From Nonomuraea endophytica (GTDB lineage: Bacteria; Actinomycetota; Actinomycetes; Streptosporangiales; Streptosporangiaceae), in NCBI RefSeq assembly GCF_014203235.1, contig NZ_JACHIN010000020.1:1-64000 (forward strand): a stretch of 64,000 nucleotides of DNA. Reading direction: 5' to 3'. The first letter of the stretch is position 1; every line of letters begins with the position of its first letter. Positions 25,702 through 34,641 of this stretch are shown in pieces. The notes under the pieces are model-generated. The model was not told the origin of the DNA. It saw only the letters and a list, made by a program, of their open reading frames with translations, and made no database searches. Made by a program: the position numbers and the translations under genes.

Positions 25702-27122
25702 CCGGGGGCGGTGGGCATGCGTTCGCGGAGCGCGTCGACGAGGGTGCCGAGAGCGTGGCGGAAGGTGTGCTCGGCGGGGGTGGCGTAGCCGATGACGATG
25801 GCGGGCGGGGCGTTCTGCCGCTGGTGGTAGAAGGGCGACAGGCCCTCGACGTGGACGCCGCGGCGCTCAAGGTGGCCGAGCAGGGAAGCCTCGGATCCGG
25901 CCTGGTCGGGGAGCTGGAGCACGGCGTGCAGACCGGCGGCGATGCCCGACAGCCGCGCGTACGGCAGGCGCTCGGTGACGGCCTGGCCGAGAAGATCGCG
26001 CCGGCGGCGGTAGCGGGTCCGGCAGTGGCGGATGTGCCGGTCGAGTTCGCCGGTCTGGATGAGCCGGGTGAGGACGAGCTGGTCGATCACGTTGACGTAG
26101 GACTCGTCCCAGCGGGTCGCCTCCTGCAGCGGGGTGACCAGGCCGCCGGGCAGGACGAGCCAGGCGAGGCGCAGGCCGGGGGCGATGGTCTTGCTGGTGG
26201 TGCCCACGTAGATGACCCGGTCGCTTGCCATGCCCTGGAGCGCGCCGACCGGGCGGCGGTCGTAGCGGAACTCGCCGTCGTAGTCGTCCTCCACGATGAA
26301 CCCGCCGGACCGCCTGGCCCAGGAGACGAGCTCGACCCGCCGGGCCGGGCTCAATGTGACTCCCAGCGGGTACTGGTGGGCGGGCGTGACGACGACGGCC
26401 GATTCGTCGGTGAGCCGGTCGACGATCAGCCCGTCATCGTCGACCGGTAGGCGCCGCGCCCGGTGTCCCAGCTGCTCGACGAGTTCGGGATAGTCCGGCT
26501 CGGTGGGATCCTCGAAGACGATCACGCTCCCGGCGCCGGCGTGGTGGCGCAGGACCTGGCACACCAGCCGCAGCGCGTGCGCGTACCCGGCGCACACCAC
26601 GATGTGCGCGGGAGCGGCGGCGACTCCACGCGCCCGGCCGAGGTATTCGGCCAGCGCCTGCCGCAGCTCGACCGCGCCGCTCCGATCCCGGTAGCCGAAC
26701 GCGGTGTTGGGCGCGGTCCGCAGGATGTGCCGCGTGGCCGCGAGCCACTGACGTCGCGGGAACACCGCGAGGTCGGGAAAACCCGACCTGAGATCGATCC
26801 CCGGTACGGCCGGCAGCGTCGCGTGCGACGGGCGTGGAGTCTCGACCGGCGGGGCGGGCTGCGGCGCCACCCGCAGGCCGGAGCGCGGCTTCGACTCCAG
26901 GTACCCCTCGGCGACCAGCTGGTCCAGGGCCTGGGTGACGGTGCCGCGCGAGACCCCGAGGTCGCTCGCGAGCGTCCGCGACGAAGGCAGCCGCGTCCCC
27001 GGTGGAAGCCGCCCACTGCGGACGGCGTCACGCAGCGCGACTTCGAGCCCGGCTCTCAGCCCTTCACCCGTGCTCGTCTGAAGATGAAGATCCAACCCCG
27101 ATCTGGACCACTGAACTGCCAT
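25698..27122 (-). CDS. MocR/PdxR-type regulator (GntR HTH plus aminotransferase-like domain)
   Basis: A 474-residue regulator. A winged helix (residues about 20-85, with SSRTLASDLGVSRGTVTQAL) is fused to a class-I aminotransferase fold. The PLP-binding Lys lies in GTTSKTIAPGLRL. Members sense PLP or an amino-acid-PLP adduct. The -10-like TATAGT ends about 8 bases before the ATG, so the mRNA may be leaderless. Two direct repeats TCTGGAC(C/T)A overlap the start region. Its end overlaps the end of the 23545 gene by 4 bases. The two small genes on the other side are its likely targets; no vitamin B6 gene is nearby. Confidence 0.9.
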   Translation of the reverse strand: MAVQWSRSGLDLHLQTSTGEGLRAGLEVALRDAVRSGRLPPGTRLPSSRTLASDLGVSRGTVTQALDQLVAEGYLESKPRSGLRVAPQPAPPVETPRPSHATLPAVPGIDLRSGFPDLAVFPRRQWLAATRHILRTAPNTAFGYRDRSGAVELRQALAEYLGRARGVAAAPAHIVVCAGYAHALRLVCQVLRHHAGAGSVIVFEDPTEPDYPELVEQLGHRARRLPVDDDGLIVDRLTDESAVVVTPAHQYPLGVTLSPARRVELVSWARRSGGFIVEDDYDGEFRYDRRPVGALQGMASDRVIYVGTTSKTIAPGLRLAWLVLPGGLVTPLQEATRWDESYVNVIDQLVLTRLIQTGELDRHIRHCRTRYRRRRDLLGQAVTERLPYARLSGIAAGLHAVLQLPDQAGSEASLLGHLERRGVHVEGLSPFYHQRQNAPPAIVIGYATPAEHTFRHALGTLVDALRERMPTAPG

Positions 27123-27136
27123 GGTTCTGGACTATA
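27102..27136. promoter_or_regulatory. Direct repeats and -10 element at the MocR start
   Basis: TCTGGACCA (27102-27110) and TCTGGACTA (27126-27134) are direct repeats 24 bp apart. The second overlaps a minus-strand TATAGT (27131-27136). Paired direct repeats are the usual MocR-family site, and the TGGAC-TA core recalls the motif reported for actinobacterial PdxR (from memory). Autoregulation is likely. Confidence 0.5.
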
Positions 27137-27169
27137 ACCCTGGGCCAGATGCCATCTAGCGTCGAAGGC

Positions 27170-27325
27170 ATGAGGCACCTCGCCACAGCCATCGGGCTCA
27201 CGGAGTATTACCTCGGCCAGGCCGTCCCCGCAGCGCCGGAGGCGGTACCGGACCGATCAGACGGCGACCGGTTGTGGGGCATCGCCCGCTGGGCCAGACG
27301 CCTGGCCCGCCCGACGAGCCGCTGA
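27170..27325 (+). CDS. Small protein of unknown function (51 aa), divergent from MocR
   Basis: Starts ATG with GAAGG immediately upstream (close spacing). The product is soluble, with an Arg/Trp-rich C-terminal third (LWGIARWARRLARP). I do not recognise a family. Its position directly divergent from a MocR-type gene is where such regulators usually have their target. The coding call rests on position and composition only. Confidence 0.4.
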   Translation: MRHLATAIGLTEYYLGQAVPAAPEAVPDRSDGDRLWGIARWARRLARPTSR

Positions 27326-27345
27326 TCGCTTCTCGGGGAGGGCAG

Positions 27346-27462
27346 ATGGCAGTCGGCGGCCGGCCACCCTGGTGGCAGCGGGTCCTCACCGCCCTGGCCG
27401 TGCTCGTCTTTCTGGCGATCGCGGGCATGATGGTCGTTCTGCTGGTCGCGGGTCCCGACTGA
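27346..27462 (+). CDS. Tiny single-pass membrane protein (38 aa)
   Basis: ATG at 27346 follows GGGGAGG (27335-27341) by 4 bases. The peptide has a short cationic N-terminus with WWQR and one hydrophobic helix of about 22 residues ending VAGPD. It is probably co-transcribed with the 51-aa gene. No family is recognised; the good ribosome-binding site and clean membrane helix support it being real. Confidence 0.5.
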   Translation: MAVGGRPPWWQRVLTALAVLVFLAIAGMMVVLLVAGPD

Positions 27463-27472
27463 GGCCCCCGGG

Positions 27473-28102
27473 TCACAGGAGCATCCTGGTGAGGGCGGTT
27501 TCCGCCCATGCCTGCCAGGCGGCGTGAGTCCACCGGCGTTCCGTGACCAGCAGCGTGTAGGTCTCGGGGGACAGGATCGTGAGCGCGATGTCGGCGGCGA
27601 TCTCCGGCTTCATGCCGTCGCGCAGCGGAGTCTTGCCCGCCAGGGCGCGGGCGAAGACCTGCTGCACGGCCAGGCGCTGCCTCAGGTTGGCCGCCCAGAG
27701 CTCACTCAGGTCGGGGTCGGTGGGCGCCGCGCTGCGTACGACGTCGAGCAGAGGCGCGGCGCGCAGGTAGATGTCACCCGCCCCGGCGGCCTGGCGGCGT
27801 AGCTGGCCGCGCGGGTCGGGGTCGGCGACCGCCTCCCGCGCCCACGGACGCTCCAGCGTGGGGATCGGCTGGTCGTCACCGGCGACGGCGCGGTCGAGCG
27901 CGGCGGCGAGGACGGCCTTCTTGGTGCCGAAGGAGTAGTAGATGGTCTGCTCGCTCACTCCGGCCGCCGCGGCGATCGCGCCGATGCTCGTGAGAGTGTA
28001 GCCGGTGCCGGTGAACAGGCCGGCCGCCGCCGCGACGACGCGCGCCCTTGTCGCCTGCGCCCGTGCGGTGCGGCCGTCCGTCCGCTGTGATCTTTCTCCC
28101 AC
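27473..28102 (-). CDS. TetR-family regulator
   Basis: About 209 residues. The helix-turn-helix TSIGAIAAAAGVSEQTIYYSFGTKK lies near residues 40-65 and is followed by a TetR C-terminal domain. GTG at 28102 is preferred: the ATG at 28147 would place both 15-bp operators inside the coding region. The ribosome-binding site before 28102 is weak. It is divergent from the amidohydrolase, which is its likely target. Confidence 0.88.
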   Translation of the reverse strand: MGERSQRTDGRTARAQATRARVVAAAAGLFTGTGYTLTSIGAIAAAAGVSEQTIYYSFGTKKAVLAAALDRAVAGDDQPIPTLERPWAREAVADPDPRGQLRRQAAGAGDIYLRAAPLLDVVRSAAPTDPDLSELWAANLRQRLAVQQVFARALAGKTPLRDGMKPEIAADIALTILSPETYTLLVTERRWTHAAWQAWAETALTRMLL

Positions 28103-28111
28103 CCGCTTGAC

Positions 28112-28151
28112 TGTAGCACCACTACAAAAACATTCTTGTAGGAGCACTACA
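28112..28151. promoter_or_regulatory. Twin TetR operators TGTAG-N5-CTACA
   Basis: Two identical-format palindromes, TGTAGcaccaCTACA at 28112-28126 and TGTAGgagcaCTACA at 28137-28151, start 25 bp apart between divergent TetR and amidohydrolase genes. The second lies only 13 bases before the amidohydrolase ATG. Confidence 0.8.
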
Positions 28152-28164
28152 AAAATGAGGTGAG

Positions 28165-29316
28165 ATGAACAGACGCGAAAGCATCAAGCTGGGCGCCCTG
28201 GTCGCCGTGTCGGGCACGGCCTTCGTCGCAGAGAAGGAGGTCCTGGTCACCGCCGACCTCATGTTCGACGGGCGGCGCTTCGTCGAGGACGCCGCGGTGC
28301 TCGTCAAGGATGGCAAGGTCGTGCGGGCCGGCCCGGCGCGGGCGGTGGGCGGGTCCTCGGCCCGCAGGTTCGTCCTGGGGGCGGCGACCATCGCGCCGGG
28401 GATGATCGACCTGCACGTGCACGCCACCCACAACCACGTGCCCTTCGACCGGATCCTGCGCCACGGGGTGACCACGATCCGCGACCTCGGCGGCCAGGTG
28501 CGGGGCGGCCCGCAAGGACCCGGGCGGCTGCGCTACCTGGGGTCCGGGCCGCTCGTCACCGCGCCTGGCGGCTATCCGATCCCCACGTGGGGGACGGGGC
28601 TGGCCGCCGTGGTCACCGGGGCGGACTCGGCTCGCCGTACCGTGTCCGAGCTCGTCGACCGGGGAGCGGCCGTGATCAAGATCGCGCTGGAGCCCGGAGG
28701 GGAGTCCGGGGCGCCGTGGGGCGGCGAGCACGCCTCGACGCCGCCACCGTGGCCGATGCCGTCGCCGGAGACGGTGCTCGCCGTGGTGCGCGAGGCGCAC
28801 CGGCGCGGACGGAAGGTGAGCGCGCACATCGGCGAGCACCGCGGGGCCCGCCTCGCGCTGGCGGCGGGCGTGGACGAATGGGCGCACAGCCCGGCCGATC
28901 CGCTGCCGGCCGACCTGCTCAAGCAGGCCGTCCGGCAGGGTGTACGCATGATCGGCACCCTCGACACCCAGTCCCGGACCCAGGGCGCGATGAAGAACGC
29001 CAAGACGTTCGTCTCCCTCGGCGGCAGGCTGCTCTACGGCACCGACATGGCCCACCCCGAGATCCCGCACGGGTTCGACTCCCAGGAGCTCAGCCTGATG
29101 ACGCACGCCGGGCTCACCCTGGAGCAGGCGCTGGCCGCCGCCACCTCGCTCGCCGGGGAGCACCTGGGGCTGTCTCCGCTCGGCACCCTGGCACCCGGCG
29201 CGCCCGCCGATCTCATCGCCGCCGCCGGTGACATCCGCAAGGGGCACGGCGGCGTGAAGAACCTAGAGTTCCCTCTACTCGTGATGGCCGGCGGGCGTGC
29301 GATCGTCACCCCCTAA
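28165..29316 (+). CDS. Amidohydrolase-family metal enzyme
   Basis: A 383-residue protein with a TIM-barrel metal hydrolase fold. Metal-ligand motifs: HVH in GMIDLHVHATHN, the Lys region AAVIKIALEPGG, His in SAHIGEHRG and the Asp in YGTDMAHP. This pattern is close to imidazolonepropionase/prolidase-like amidohydrolases acting on cyclic amides or lactones. The N-terminus (MNRRESIKLGALVAVSG) looks like a degenerate Tat-type signal, so export is possible. GAGGTGAG precedes the ATG. Its last 42 bases overlap the convergent EamA gene. The substrate is unknown. Confidence 0.82.
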   Translation: MNRRESIKLGALVAVSGTAFVAEKEVLVTADLMFDGRRFVEDAAVLVKDGKVVRAGPARAVGGSSARRFVLGAATIAPGMIDLHVHATHNHVPFDRILRHGVTTIRDLGGQVRGGPQGPGRLRYLGSGPLVTAPGGYPIPTWGTGLAAVVTGADSARRTVSELVDRGAAVIKIALEPGGESGAPWGGEHASTPPPWPMPSPETVLAVVREAHRRGRKVSAHIGEHRGARLALAAGVDEWAHSPADPLPADLLKQAVRQGVRMIGTLDTQSRTQGAMKNAKTFVSLGGRLLYGTDMAHPEIPHGFDSQELSLMTHAGLTLEQALAAATSLAGEHLGLSPLGTLAPGAPADLIAAAGDIRKGHGGVKNLEFPLLVMAGGRAIVTP

Positions 29317-30243
29317 CCTCTCACGCCGGTGACTCTTGTCCCGCGCGAGCTTGCTCCGGATCACGAGTGCCATCCCGGCCAGCGTCAGCCCCATGCCGGC
29401 GACCTGCAGCGACGTCGGCGCCCCGGCCAGGTGCGACAGCGCCGAGCTGATCCCCACCAGCGGCGGTACGGCAAGGCCCAGCAGAGCGGAGTAGGACGGC
29501 CCCCCGGTCAGCAGGATGCGATGTTGAAGGAGGTAAACGGGCACGTAGATGACGATGCCCAGGACGACGAGCATGCCCAGCACCGTCCAGCTGACCCGCT
29601 CGCCGCCCGCGACGTCCGTGGCCGCCCACGCGGCCAGCGGCACCGTCCCGACCGCGAAGATCGGCAGGATGCGAGGCGCCATCGCCCCCTGGTAACCCCG
29701 GTTCGTCCGGCTGAAGTAGAGACCGTAGAAGGCCATGGAGAACATCGCCCCGAGCGCGACCAGCGCCCCGAGCGCCACGTCGTCGCCGAGCGTCCCCGCC
29801 AGCCGCGGAACCGTGTAGAGCACGGCGCCGCCGACGGCGATCACCGTTCCGGCGATCGTGCGTGGTGAGGGCCGGGTGCGCAGCATGACGCTCTCGGCGA
29901 TCAGCACCACGGCCGGGGTCAGGGAGAGGGTCAGCGCGGGCAGCGCCGGTCCGGCGAGGCTGATCGCGACGGTCGAGAGCACCGTGTACGCGGTCACGCC
30001 CGTCAACGCCAGCAGCCCGATCTGCCACCACCGATAGCGCGCGGCCGGGGCGGCGGGCGACGCGGGGGCAGGCGTCCACCAGGTGAGCGCCAGCAGACCC
30101 AGCACGGTGAACGCCGTGCGGCCCGCCGACACGATCGCGGTGCTCGCGTCGCGCAGGGACGCCTCCACGACCAGCCAGGTTGAGGCCAGCAGGATGACCA
30201 GCGCGGCGGACTGCCAGATCAAGCGCCCTCTGCCACCGCTCAC
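29275..30243 (-). CDS. EamA/DMT-family transporter
   Basis: A 322-residue protein with ten predicted helices arranged as two EamA repeats, the usual drug/metabolite exporter size. GTG at 30243 overlaps the stop codon of the glycosyltransferase (GTGA), so it is translationally coupled as the last gene of the 33333-29275 operon. Context suggests it exports the product of the oxidoreductase/SDR/glycosyltransferase genes. Confidence 0.85.
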   Translation of the reverse strand: MSGGRGRLIWQSAALVILLASTWLVVEASLRDASTAIVSAGRTAFTVLGLLALTWWTPAPASPAAPAARYRWWQIGLLALTGVTAYTVLSTVAISLAGPALPALTLSLTPAVVLIAESVMLRTRPSPRTIAGTVIAVGGAVLYTVPRLAGTLGDDVALGALVALGAMFSMAFYGLYFSRTNRGYQGAMAPRILPIFAVGTVPLAAWAATDVAGGERVSWTVLGMLVVLGIVIYVPVYLLQHRILLTGGPSYSALLGLAVPPLVGISSALSHLAGAPTSLQVAGMGLTLAGMALVIRSKLARDKSHRRERLGGDDRTPAGHHE

Positions 30244-31310
30244 CGGGTGACGGTTTCGTAGACGGCGCAGGTGCGTTCCACCATGCGGCCGGCCATGAAC
30301 AGCTCCCGGTGCCGGTCGCGGGCGCGGTCGGCCATGGCGGCGCCGCGGTCCTCGCGTGCCAGGACGTTCAGCGCGGCCCGTGCCAGCGCGTGCGGGTTGT
30401 CCGGCGCGACGAGCAGGCCGTCGACCTCGTGCCTGACCAGCTCCGGGATGCCGCCCACCGTCGTGGACACGATCGGGATGCCCGAGGCCATCGCCTCCAG
30501 GACGACGAGGCTGGCCGCGTCGCCGCGGGAGGAGGCCAGGAGCACGTCCGCGCCGATGTCGGCGGTCAGCGCGCCCGACACGCTGCCGTGGAAACGCACG
30601 TGCTCGGCGATCCCGAGAGCGGACACCAGCCTGCGGAGCAGCGTCTCGTCGGGGCCCGTCCCCACGAGGTGCAGCTCCGCGCCGGGCACCTGGCCGAGCA
30701 TCAGCTCGAACGCGAGAACGGCGACGTCCGCGCCCTTCTCCGGCGACAGGCGTCCGCAGTACAACACCCGCGGCCCCGCGCCCGGCTCCAGCCGGAAGCC
30801 CGCCGGGGCCGGGACGTCGACGCCGTTCGGCACGTAGTGGACGCGGCCCGCGTCGCCGAGGAACTTGCCGATCACCCGCTGGGCGAACTCGGCGACCGCG
30901 ATGACCGGGAAGTCCATGTCCATGGCCAGGGCGGCCTGGAGAAACGGGTCCACCGGGTTGTACATGTGCTGCGTGTACAGCAACGGCGCCCCGATCGCCC
31001 TGGAAAGCTCAGCGCCGCGGAAGCCGGCGTGCATCAGGTGGGCGTGGACCAGGTCCGGCCGCCAGGCGGACCCGACGGCGAGGAGGGCGGCGGGGTCGCC
31101 GGGCTCTCCCGCGGCCGGCACCGGGAGCAGGGTCGGGTCGACGAAGACGTCGGCCCCCGCCTCCCGGCAGTGCCCGGTCAGCACGCCGTCGCTCCCGGCC
31201 ACCACGCCGACCTTCAGTCCGCGGGCGATCTGGTGGGTCACCTGGGTGGCGACGTGGCTGACCGTTCCACCGGTGGTGGGGCCGCACTGCACCAGATGCA
31301 TGACACGCAT
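30240..31310 (-). CDS. GT4-family glycosyltransferase
   Basis: A 356-residue GT-B enzyme. The N-terminal acceptor domain begins MHLVQCGPTTGGTVSHVA. The C-terminal donor-binding domain has GRLSPEKGAD and the E-x7-E-type region SLVVLEAMASGIPIVSTTVGG. It transfers a sugar from a nucleotide donor; acceptor unknown. GAAAGGA stands 9 bases before the ATG. It follows the SDR gene after 32 bases and is coupled to the exporter gene. Confidence 0.88.
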   Translation of the reverse strand: MRVMHLVQCGPTTGGTVSHVATQVTHQIARGLKVGVVAGSDGVLTGHCREAGADVFVDPTLLPVPAAGEPGDPAALLAVGSAWRPDLVHAHLMHAGFRGAELSRAIGAPLLYTQHMYNPVDPFLQAALAMDMDFPVIAVAEFAQRVIGKFLGDAGRVHYVPNGVDVPAPAGFRLEPGAGPRVLYCGRLSPEKGADVAVLAFELMLGQVPGAELHLVGTGPDETLLRRLVSALGIAEHVRFHGSVSGALTADIGADVLLASSRGDAASLVVLEAMASGIPIVSTTVGGIPELVRHEVDGLLVAPDNPHALARAALNVLAREDRGAAMADRARDRHRELFMAGRMVERTCAVYETVTR

Positions 31311-31342
31311 GCGTTCGTGTCCTTTCCTGTCGGGTAGGGGGG

Positions 31343-32155
31343 TCAGCTGCCTTCGACGGAACGGGCCATGAGGGCGTTGCCCGCGGTGAGCCCGCCGTCG
31401 ACCGTCAGGACCGACCCGGTGATCCAGGCCGCGCTGTCGGAGGCCAGGAAGCAGATCGACGTCGCGACGTCCTCCGGCTCCCCGACCCGTCCCAGCGGGT
31501 ACCACTGTTTGAGCGCCTCGAAGGTGGCGGGGTTCTTGGCGATCTGCTCGTCCCACGCCGGGGTGCGGATGGTTCCCGGGCTGATCGCGTTCACCCGGAT
31601 GCCGTGCCCGCCGTACTCCACGGCCAGCGAGCGTGTCAGCGAGACGATCGCCGCCTTGGCCGCGCTGTAGGAGGGGTGGCCGAAGAAGGCGAAGGCGTTC
31701 ACCGAGACGACGTTCACGATCACGCCGTCGCCACGAGCCATCATCGCGGGCAGTGCCGTCTGTACGCAGCGCACCGCACCCTTGACGATCACGTCGAGGT
31801 CGGTGTCCCAGAGCCGCTCCGGCGCCTCGTGGAAGCGGGGCGGCACCGGACAGGCCACGATGGCGTTGTTCACCAGCACGTCCACCGGGCCGCCCAGTTG
31901 CTCCACGGCCGTGGCGAATCCCGCCGACACGCTCTCGGCGCTCGTGACGTCCAGCCGGAGACCGATCGCCCGGCCGCCGTCTGCGGTGATCTCCTTGGCC
32001 AGGTCGATCGCGCCGCTCTCGTCGACGTCGGTGACGGCCACCGCCGCGCCCGACGCCGCAAGCCGCCGGGCCGTCACCCGCCCGACGCCCCCGGCCGCGC
32101 CGGTCACCAGCGCCGCCCTTCCGCTCAGATCGAATCGGTCGTGCCGCCCGCTCAT
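31343..32155 (-). CDS. Short-chain dehydrogenase/reductase
   Basis: A 270-residue NAD(P)-dependent oxidoreductase. Cofactor motif TGAAGGVG, NNA, catalytic Ser in VVSVNAF, and YSAAK (Tyr-x3-Lys). The C-terminal ITGSVLTVDGG is typical of classical SDRs. Its ATG overlaps the stop of the Gfo/Idh gene. With that gene it could carry out successive oxidations or an epimerisation of a sugar or cyclitol. Confidence 0.92.
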   Translation of the reverse strand: MSGRHDRFDLSGRAALVTGAAGGVGRVTARRLAASGAAVAVTDVDESGAIDLAKEITADGGRAIGLRLDVTSAESVSAGFATAVEQLGGPVDVLVNNAIVACPVPPRFHEAPERLWDTDLDVIVKGAVRCVQTALPAMMARGDGVIVNVVSVNAFAFFGHPSYSAAKAAIVSLTRSLAVEYGGHGIRVNAISPGTIRTPAWDEQIAKNPATFEALKQWYPLGRVGEPEDVATSICFLASDSAAWITGSVLTVDGGLTAGNALMARSVEGS

Positions 32156-33333
32156 GCCGCCTCCACCTGTCCGTTGTCGAAGTAGGCGCGCAGCGACGCC
32201 TCCAGTTCGGGAACCCGCAGGACGGCGCCGCCGTTCCGTAACGAGCGGGTGGCCAGGTCACCGGCGGCCACCGCCGTACGCGCGTCCACCGGCGAGGTGT
32301 CCGTGCGCCCGCCCTCACGCACGAACCGGACGAACTCCTCGACCACCTTCTCGTCCGCCCCGCCATGCCCGCCGACCGGCCCCGGAATGTGGAACTCCGC
32401 GTCCCCGGCCGGGTCGTAGCCGCGCCGGCTCGAGTTCCAGACCCGGATCGTGCCGCCCGGCTCGTCACCGAAGTTCTCCAGCCGCCCGGCGTCGCCGATC
32501 ACCGTGAAGGAGCGCCAGTAGTCGGGGGTGTAGTGACATTGCTGGTACGCGGCCAGCACCCCGTTGCCCAGACGCAGGTTCAGCAGCGCCAGATCCTCCA
32601 CGTCGATCACCGGGTTGAGGTCACGCTGGCTCGACGGCGGCCAGTGTTCCAGGCTCAGCCAGTTGTCCGCCTTCGGCACTCCCGCCGCGCGCCGGGGCAG
32701 GTCGCCGTAGACGGTCAGCCCGCCCAGCGCCTGCACCTCCTCGGTGTGGCCGCCGACGATCCAGTGCATGGCGTCGAGGTCGTGGCAGGCCTTCTGCAGC
32801 AGCAGGCTGTTCACCTTGGACCGTTCGGCGTGCCAGTCCTTGAAGAAGTAGTCGCCGCCGTGGCCCACGAAATGCCGGATCCACACCGCTTTCGGGGTGC
32901 CGATCCGGCCCTCCTGGACGAGCCGGCGCATCAGGCGTACCACCTCCATGTGCCGCATGTTGTGCCCCACGTACAACCGGGAGCCCGACTCCCTGGCGGC
33001 GCGCAGCACGGCGTCGGCGTCCGCCACCGTCGTCGCCATCGGTTTCTCCAGGTAGACGGCCTTGCCCGCGCTCAGCGCGTCGATCGCCACCTGGGCATGG
33101 GTGTGGTCGGGGGTCGCCACCAGCACCGCGTCGACGTCGTCGCGGTCCAGCAGGCGGCGGTAGTCGGTCTCGGCGGCGTTCGCGCCGAAGAAGTCGGCCT
33201 CCGCGCGGAGGGTGGTCTCATCCAGGTCGCAGACGGCGGTGATACGCGATCCGCGGCCTGACTCGCGGTGGGCGGCGACGGCGAGGCTGCGCCTCTGTCC
33301 CAGCCCGATGGCGGCAATGCGGAGATCGTCCAT
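32152..33333 (-). CDS. Gfo/Idh/MocA-family oxidoreductase
   Basis: A 393-residue NAD(P)-dependent enzyme. The Rossmann start is IAAIGLGQRRS, with the family motif EKPMA near residue 96. The C-terminal domain includes the catalytic-region segment KACHDLDAMHWI. It oxidises a sugar or inositol-type substrate. First gene of the operon; 134 bases separate it from a TGGAGTCCA site that also occurs in front of the adjacent ROK gene. Confidence 0.9.
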   Translation of the reverse strand: MDDLRIAAIGLGQRRSLAVAAHRESGRGSRITAVCDLDETTLRAEADFFGANAAETDYRRLLDRDDVDAVLVATPDHTHAQVAIDALSAGKAVYLEKPMATTVADADAVLRAARESGSRLYVGHNMRHMEVVRLMRRLVQEGRIGTPKAVWIRHFVGHGGDYFFKDWHAERSKVNSLLLQKACHDLDAMHWIVGGHTEEVQALGGLTVYGDLPRRAAGVPKADNWLSLEHWPPSSQRDLNPVIDVEDLALLNLRLGNGVLAAYQQCHYTPDYWRSFTVIGDAGRLENFGDEPGGTIRVWNSSRRGYDPAGDAEFHIPGPVGGHGGADEKVVEEFVRFVREGGRTDTSPVDARTAVAAGDLATRSLRNGGAVLRVPELEASLRAYFDNGQVEAA

Positions 33334-33467
33334 GCTCTGTCGGCCTCTCCATACGTTGAGTCGTCAAGGCGTGGTTCCGTTGCGATCAAGATGCCTAATG
33401 ATGATTGAAAAGACAAGACTTGAAGCGAGTTCGAGCACGAGTACGCTGTCTCCGCCACCAAATATGA

Positions 33468-33477
33468 TGGAGTCCAC
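33468..33477. promoter_or_regulatory. Candidate ROK operator, TGGAGTCCAC
   Basis: The palindrome TGGAGTCCA sits between the ROK gene end and the Gfo/Idh gene, at the edge of an AT-rich stretch (33390-33470). On the minus strand it reads ATTGTGGACTCCA. The same core recurs at 34642 in the ROK promoter. Confidence 0.6.
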
Positions 33478-33479
33478 AA

Positions 33480-34610
33480 TTAGCGAAGGGGTGCCACCGG
33501 CCCGTTCTCCGGGTTGAAGAACCGCTGGTTGAGATGCTCCACGCCGAGGCAGACGGCCCCGATGGCCACGCATTCGTCCCCCAGCGTCGAGGCGCGCAGC
33601 TCGGGCGTGCGCAGGCACATCGTCTCCAGCTCGGCGCGGAGCGGCGGCATCAGGACGTCGGCCGAGCGGGAGAACCCGCCGCCGATGACGATCACCTGGG
33701 GGTCGACGGTCAGCGCCATGGCGGCGGTGGCCAGGGCGAGCACCTTGACGTAACGCAGCACCGCGTTGAGCGCGGCGGCGTCACCGCGCCGGGCCGCGTC
33801 GAAGACGGCCTGTCCCGAGTTTCCCGAGGTCAGCACGTCGCTGGAGTCGGCCAGGTGGAAGAGCGGGTGGAGGCCGATCTCGCCGGCGGCGCCGGTGGAG
33901 CCGCGCAGCGGGACGCCGTCCAGGATGATGGCCGCGCCGGCCCGGCGCCCGATGTGCAGGTAGACGATGTTGCGCGCGTCGCGGGCCGACCCGCGGCGGC
34001 ATTCCGCGAGCGCGGCGAGGCGGCTGTCGTTGTCGACCAGGACCTCACCGGCCACCCGGCCGGTCAGGTGCTCGGCCAGGGGCACGCCGGACCAGTCGTG
34101 GATGGCGCGGGAGACGACGACGTTGCCCTCGTTGTCGACGTAGCCGGTGCTGCCGGCGGTGGTGATCCAGACGTCGGCCGGCGCGGTGCCGGTGGCGGCC
34201 AGGCACGCGTCGACGGCCCGGTCGACCGCGGCCAGGCGCTCCCGCCTGCTGTGCTTAGGGGTGATCGACTCGCGGGACACGTGCAGGACCTCGCCGTCGA
34301 GATCGCCGACGGCCGCCAGGACCTTGTGCGCCCCTATGTCGAGGCCGAGCACCCGGCCGTTCTCGGCACGGAAGCGGTAGCGGCGGGCTGGACGGCCCTT
34401 GCCGCCGCCGGTGCTCGGATCCATCTCGGCGACCCAGCCCATGGCGACGAGGTCGCGGACCACTTCCTTGATCGTCGCCCTGGCCAGCTCGGTGTGCCCG
34501 GCGAGCCGGGTGAGCGGGAGCGGTCCGGCCGTGCGCAGGGCGGAGACGACCGCGAGGGCGTTGAGCCGCCGCAGTCGCTGGAGGTCGCCACCGCTGACAG
34601 CGAGGGTCAC
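33480..34610 (-). CDS. ROK-family transcriptional regulator
   Basis: A protein of about 376 residues. The N-terminal winged helix (LTRLAGHTELARATIKEVVRDL) is followed by a sugar-kinase-like ROK domain with LGLDIGAHK and GEIGLHPLF. The usual zinc-binding Cys cluster after that motif is absent. GTG at 34610 is preferred because GAGGGG lies 9 bases upstream; extension further up would run through the operator. It likely represses itself and the Gfo/Idh operon in response to a sugar. Confidence 0.85.
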   Translation of the reverse strand: MTLAVSGGDLQRLRRLNALAVVSALRTAGPLPLTRLAGHTELARATIKEVVRDLVAMGWVAEMDPSTGGGKGRPARRYRFRAENGRVLGLDIGAHKVLAAVGDLDGEVLHVSRESITPKHSRRERLAAVDRAVDACLAATGTAPADVWITTAGSTGYVDNEGNVVVSRAIHDWSGVPLAEHLTGRVAGEVLVDNDSRLAALAECRRGSARDARNIVYLHIGRRAGAAIILDGVPLRGSTGAAGEIGLHPLFHLADSSDVLTSGNSGQAVFDAARRGDAAALNAVLRYVKVLALATAAMALTVDPQVIVIGGGFSRSADVLMPPLRAELETMCLRTPELRASTLGDECVAIGAVCLGVEHLNQRFFNPENGPVAPLR

Positions 34611-34641
34611 TGCGTTGATCCCCTCTTGACGGTTATTAATT

